Assembly (NCBI GenBank): GCA_946187695.1
Contig: CAMHSB010000014.1
Coordinates: 1-47,059 of the forward strand
Reading direction: 5' to 3'
Origin: an uncultured Bacteroidales bacterium
Lineage (GTDB): Bacteria; Bacteroidota; Bacteroidia; Bacteroidales; Paludibacteraceae
Length of the DNA stretch: 47,059 bases
Shown here: positions 44,736 to 47,059 of the stretch, one piece after another
Position numbering within the stretch: position 1 is the stretch's first letter
How the letters are laid out: every line of letters begins with the position of its first letter
Notes under the pieces: model-generated
Seen by the model: the letters and a program-made list of their open reading frames with translations, nothing else
Told to the model about the DNA's origin: nothing
Databases searched by the model: none
Position numbers and translations under genes: made by a program

Positions 44736-44780
44736 TCACCAAATCTTTTTATTTAACCTTATCCCCTCTCACTCGGCATA

Positions 44781-44894
44781 GAGGGTCCCCGACGGGCGCT
44801 AACGTAGTGCACCCGGTGGGGAGAGCGGAGGCATCGGTCGCCCGTCTGTTTAGCAGAGCGGTACAGACCAATGCGAGCCGATTGCCGAACGCGA
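44781..44894 (+). ncRNA. Structured intergenic element, copy C
   Basis: Copy C, the shortest: hairpin CGGGCGC/GTGCACCCG (one mismatch), GGGGAGAGCGG (44818-44828), outer stem GGTCGC/GCGA (44836-44841, 44873-44876), inner stem GTCTGT/ACAGAC (44844-44849, 44863-44868), loop TTAGCAGAGCGGT and TTGCCGAACGCGA (44882-44894). The last base directly abuts the ATG of the downstream gene. A CCCTCT/AGAGGG hairpin lies at 44764-44785 just before it. Confidence 0.6.
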
Positions 44895-45281
44895 ATGGCT
44901 AAAGTAGAATGGAGTTCCGGTATTGATCATGTATCCGGAGCATTGAGCAAACCGAGCAAGAGCGGTCAACACTCTTGTACCAAAATGCTGTTGGGTACGC
45001 ACCGCGTGAAACCCACCGAGAGCAGCGATTGTAACCGTATTTACCTCCGTAAGAAGGTCGTTCGCTCCACCGCTCCGGGCGAGGACGAACTGTGGGCACG
45101 TAACCGCTTCACCGCGGTAGCAGCAGCGGTCAAGACCCGTCGTAAGGACCTGAGCCACATCGCTTCCGACATGCCAGCGTTCGAGGCACAGAAGAACACC
45201 GCCGGCGGCAAAAAGACCATGAAGTCCTACCTCTGGCTTGTCTGCGGTCAGGAGTACGATCAGGCGCACCCGCGTAGCTAA
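44895..45281 (+). CDS. Unknown protein, paralogue 2 (128 residues)
   Basis: Paralogue of the 44346 gene, about one third to one half identical by eye, with the same order of motifs (VSGALSKPSK, LLGTHRVKPTESSDCNRIYL, RFTAVAAAVKTRR, AQKNTAGGKKTMKSYLW). ATG 44895 was chosen since the paralogy starts there; an in-frame ATG at 44871 would start inside the structured element. The start codon immediately follows that element, so folding could affect translation. Followed by a strong terminator. Confidence 0.7.
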   Translation: MAKVEWSSGIDHVSGALSKPSKSGQHSCTKMLLGTHRVKPTESSDCNRIYLRKKVVRSTAPGEDELWARNRFTAVAAAVKTRRKDLSHIASDMPAFEAQKNTAGGKKTMKSYLWLVCGQEYDQAHPRS

Positions 45282-45302
45282 TCGTCACCCCCTTCTCGGG
45301 AA

Positions 45303-45331
45303 GAGTCACCCACCACGGTGGCTCTTTTTTT
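45303..45331 (+). terminator. Terminator closing the accessory region
   Basis: Stem GAGTCACC/GGTGGCTC (8 bp, one G-T pair), 6-nt loop, then seven T. 21 bp after the paralogue 2 stop. Confidence 0.9.
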
Positions 45332-45564
45332 GTATAAAAATATACAAACTCTTGCATATCTCAAAAAAAAGGTAACCTTTATTCTTCATCTATTGATGTT
45401 TCGCCTGAGAGTTGCTCAGTAGAGCCACTGAAGAGAGATAACCGACAGAAATGACGAGATCAAGGTTGTAATATGCTGATAAATAACAATCTCTCCTCTT
45501 GTGTCATTTGTAAGATCTTGTGTCTTATTGCACAAAATTGCTCAATCCGATACATCTGCGGGCA
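45332..45564. other. Gene-free spacer with paired segments
   Basis: No gene is supported. Paired segments: TATA-aaaa-TATA class hairpin next to the terminator; AACCTT (about 45374) with AAGGTT (about 45463); CATC-tatt-GATG; CTGAG-agttg-CTCAG. Two CTTGTGTC motifs lie at 45497 and 45516, 19 bp apart. Could be a small RNA, but strand and boundaries are unclear. Confidence 0.35.
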
Positions 45565-45596
45565 CAAAAAACAGAGTCTCGTTTCCGAAACTCTGT
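45565..45596 (-). terminator. Terminator of the SDR gene
   Basis: On the minus strand a stem of 11 positions with one mismatch (45571-45581 with 45586-45596) is followed by six T. It lies 41 bp after the SDR stop. Confidence 0.75.
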
Positions 45597-45637
45597 ATGT
45601 TCTGTTTCAACTGGTGACAAATTGTCCCCTGGAACAG

Positions 45638-46414
45638 TTACACGCATGTATAGCCGCCATCCACGGGTAGAGCGACACCGGTGACATAGGTGGAAGCATC
45701 CGAAGCAAGGAAGACCACAGCGCTGTCCAGTTCGCCCTCATGACCATATCGCTCCAGAGGGATGACCGTCTTGGCATATTGCGCAAAATAGTCGGACTCC
45801 AGAGTCTCTTTCGTCAGGGGCGTGATGAAGTATCCCGGGCAGATGGTATTCACCGTGATACCGTATTTTCCCCATTCAGCTGCCAGCGCCCGCGTGAGAT
45901 TGACAACGCCTCCTTTGGCTGCATGATACGGCGAAGCGGGAGCGATCTTATTGCCCACCAGGCCATACATCGATGCGATATTGATCACACGTCCGTAGCC
46001 GTTCGGGATCATGGATTTCTTCGCCACGGCTCGCGCCACGCGGAAAGTACCGAACAGGTCTATCTGCATCTCGTTCTCAAACTGTGCATCGGTGATATCC
46101 TCCGCCGGCGCAACAGCTCCCGTACCGGCATTGTTGACGACGATATCGATATGACCAACCTTCTTGAGCGCATCATCCACCATTCGTTCTACCGCTCCGG
46201 TGTCGGTGATGTCACATTGCAAAGCTAACACCTTCACGCCGAACTCCGCCTCGATGGCCTGTTGCACTTCTACTAATTTCTCATACCTGCGGGCAATGAT
46301 CACCAGCTCCGCTCCTCGTGCCGCCAGGGCTTTTGCCATCTGTACTCCCAGGCCACCGGAACATCCGGTCACCAGTGCCACGCGGCCCCTCAAATCAAAA
46401 ATATCTTTCTTCAT
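45638..46414 (-). CDS. SDR oxidoreductase, KduD/gluconate 5-dehydrogenase type
   Basis: NAD(P)-dependent short-chain dehydrogenase of 258 residues. Cofactor motif TGCSGGLG, NNAGTG, catalytic Ser in INIASMYG, YHAAK with Tyr and Lys, and the C-terminal SDASTYVTGVALPVDGGYT. The sequence is closest in appearance to gluconate 5-dehydrogenase / 2-deoxy-D-gluconate 3-dehydrogenase (KduD), which act on the unsaturated uronates made by pectate lyases. With PL10, CE8 and CE12 nearby, a role in galacturonate-derived sugar breakdown is likely. Exact substrate cannot be fixed, so no gene symbol is given. Confidence 0.8.
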   Translation of the reverse strand: MKKDIFDLRGRVALVTGCSGGLGVQMAKALAARGAELVIIARRYEKLVEVQQAIEAEFGVKVLALQCDITDTGAVERMVDDALKKVGHIDIVVNNAGTGAVAPAEDITDAQFENEMQIDLFGTFRVARAVAKKSMIPNGYGRVINIASMYGLVGNKIAPASPYHAAKGGVVNLTRALAAEWGKYGITVNTICPGYFITPLTKETLESDYFAQYAKTVIPLERYGHEGELDSAVVFLASDASTYVTGVALPVDGGYTCV

Positions 46415-46441
46415 TTCTCAACCTTTATTTAAAAATGGGCA

Positions 46442-46473
46442 CAAAAGTACAATAATTTTTCCATATGTGCAAA
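46442..46473 (-). promoter_or_regulatory. Promoter of the SDR gene
   Basis: On the minus strand TTTG (46473-46470), 20 bp, TACTTTTG (46449-46442): exact Bacteroidetes consensus, 27 bp before the start codon. Confidence 0.8.
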
Positions 46474-46531
46474 TTTTTGGAGAATTTTCAGTGCGAGGCC
46501 CTCCCGATAAGAATGAAAAAATGCGCGCGCG

Positions 46532-46563
46532 CTTGCATATATGAAAAATTTGTTGTAACTTTG
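46532..46563 (+). promoter_or_regulatory. Promoter of the CE12-like gene
   Basis: CTTG (46532-46535), 20 bp, TAACTTTG (46556-46563). The -7 box is exact, the -33 box has one mismatch. Start codon 21 bp downstream. It is divergent from the SDR promoter, and an alternating GC run lies just upstream (46523-46531). Confidence 0.7.
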
Positions 46564-46584
46564 CAGCCGAAAACATTTGGAACC

Positions 46585-47059
46585 ATGAAAAAAATCTTTT
46601 CGCTTTTCGTAGCCATGCTACTCTGCCTGCCGATGGTGCAGGGAACGATCAAAGTGCACACGATCGGAGATTCCACGATGGCGGAGTACGACGAGAGTAC
46701 AACGGACAAAAGAGGCTGGGGTATGTACCTCGGTTCGTTCTTCGATCCGACGTTTGTGACCGTAAATAACAGGGGCAAGTCCGGTGCGGACACCCGCGGT
46801 TTCTATACCGGTGCGGCCTATTGGCCTTCGGTCAAGAACCAGATGAACGCCGGCGATTACCTGCTGATCCAGTTCGCTCACAGCGACGAGGGCACGATCA
46901 CCTACGGTATGGACAACCTCGAGTACGCCGCTTATTGTCAGGCTAATAGTCTGCCGGCACCGACGGATGCGCGTGGCACGAACCCGCAGACCACCTATCG
47001 CGATATGCTGCGTGCGTTCATTGATGAAGCGCGTGCGTTGGGGGTGAACCCCGTGTTGG
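46585..47059 (+). CDS. CE12-like rhamnogalacturonan/pectin acetylesterase, 3' end missing
   Basis: 158 residues visible. Signal peptide MKKIFSLFVAMLLCLPMVQG, then the GDSL/SGNH block I HTIGDSTMAEYD with nucleophile S30, RGWGMYLGSFF, block II NNRGKSGADTRGF and block III LLIQFAHSDEGT. In CE12 enzymes block III is usually GHND; here Asn is replaced by Ser and Gly by Ala. The end YRDMLRAFIDEARALGVNPV is typical before the window cuts the gene. It would remove acetyl groups from pectin. Confidence 0.82.
   Translation, partial: MKKIFSLFVAMLLCLPMVQGTIKVHTIGDSTMAEYDESTTDKRGWGMYLGSFFDPTFVTVNNRGKSGADTRGFYTGAAYWPSVKNQMNAGDYLLIQFAHSDEGTITYGMDNLEYAAYCQANSLPAPTDARGTNPQTTYRDMLRAFIDEARALGVNPVL

Noticed and set aside
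41235..44894. Integron attC sites or tRNA-like genes as explanation of the structured element
   Set aside because: No integrase, no GTTRRRY/RYYYAAC ends, and the hairpins do not make a cloverleaf although the loop TTAGCRGAGYGGT looks superficially like a D-arm.
45373..45470. Glycine or TPP riboswitch
   Set aside because: Only the CTCTCAGG (or CTGAGAG) fragment matches; the other conserved aptamer segments and a suitable downstream gene are missing.

Overview
The window comes from a member of the Bacteroidales. The gene order tuf, tRNA-Trp, secE, nusG, rplKAJL, rpoBC is typical of the phylum. There is an adjacent SusC/SusD pair, and intergenic regions carry the Bacteroidetes sigma-A promoter type (TTTG, 19-21 bp, TAnnTTTG) rather than clear Shine-Dalgarno sites. 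Genus cannot be fixed from sequence alone; a plant-polysaccharide-degrading gut or rumen lineage is likely.

Region 1 (1-12.8 kb) is the translation and transcription core: the 3' end of tuf, a hairpin, tRNA-Trp, secE, nusG, four ribosomal protein genes, an attenuator-like hairpin, rpoB, rpoC and a terminator.

Region 2 (13-40.3 kb) is a polysaccharide utilization locus. A minus-strand membrane-tethered regulator (propeller, Y_Y_Y, one TM helix, AraC HTH, no kinase or receiver) diverges from xylB-xylA-xylE-GH3-pectinesterase (ends at a terminator near 26.1 kb). A second transcription unit follows: a repeat-rich secreted protein, a 44-aa peptide, two PL10 pectate lyases, a two-domain secreted protein, GH43, SusC and SusD (terminator near 40.3 kb). 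Together these suggest demethylation and cleavage of homogalacturonan-type pectin coupled to release, import and catabolism of xylose; xylogalacturonan or a xylan/pectin mix is an inferred substrate.

Region 3 (40.3-45.3 kb) is an accessory stretch of mostly small genes: an HTH-like peptide, an HNH nuclease, several unknown proteins, a holin-like membrane protein, a DUF5675-like protein, a small lipoprotein and two paralogous unknowns. It also holds two families of non-coding repeats: three copies of a structured element with a compensating stem, and two arrays of a CTTGTGTCTTTTTT motif. No integrase, transposase or phage structural gene is visible. Pectin-related genes resume afterwards (minus-strand SDR of KduD/gluconate-5-dehydrogenase type, plus-strand CE12-like esterase cut by the window end), so region 3 looks like an insertion next to or inside the pectin locus.

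The two most unusual signals are (a) the three-copy structured element in region 3, and (b) degenerate 7-bp tandem repeats at about nine coding sites in region 2, lying in signal peptides, interdomain loops and at the junction between secreted enzymes and a recurring C-terminal tail of about 25 residues.
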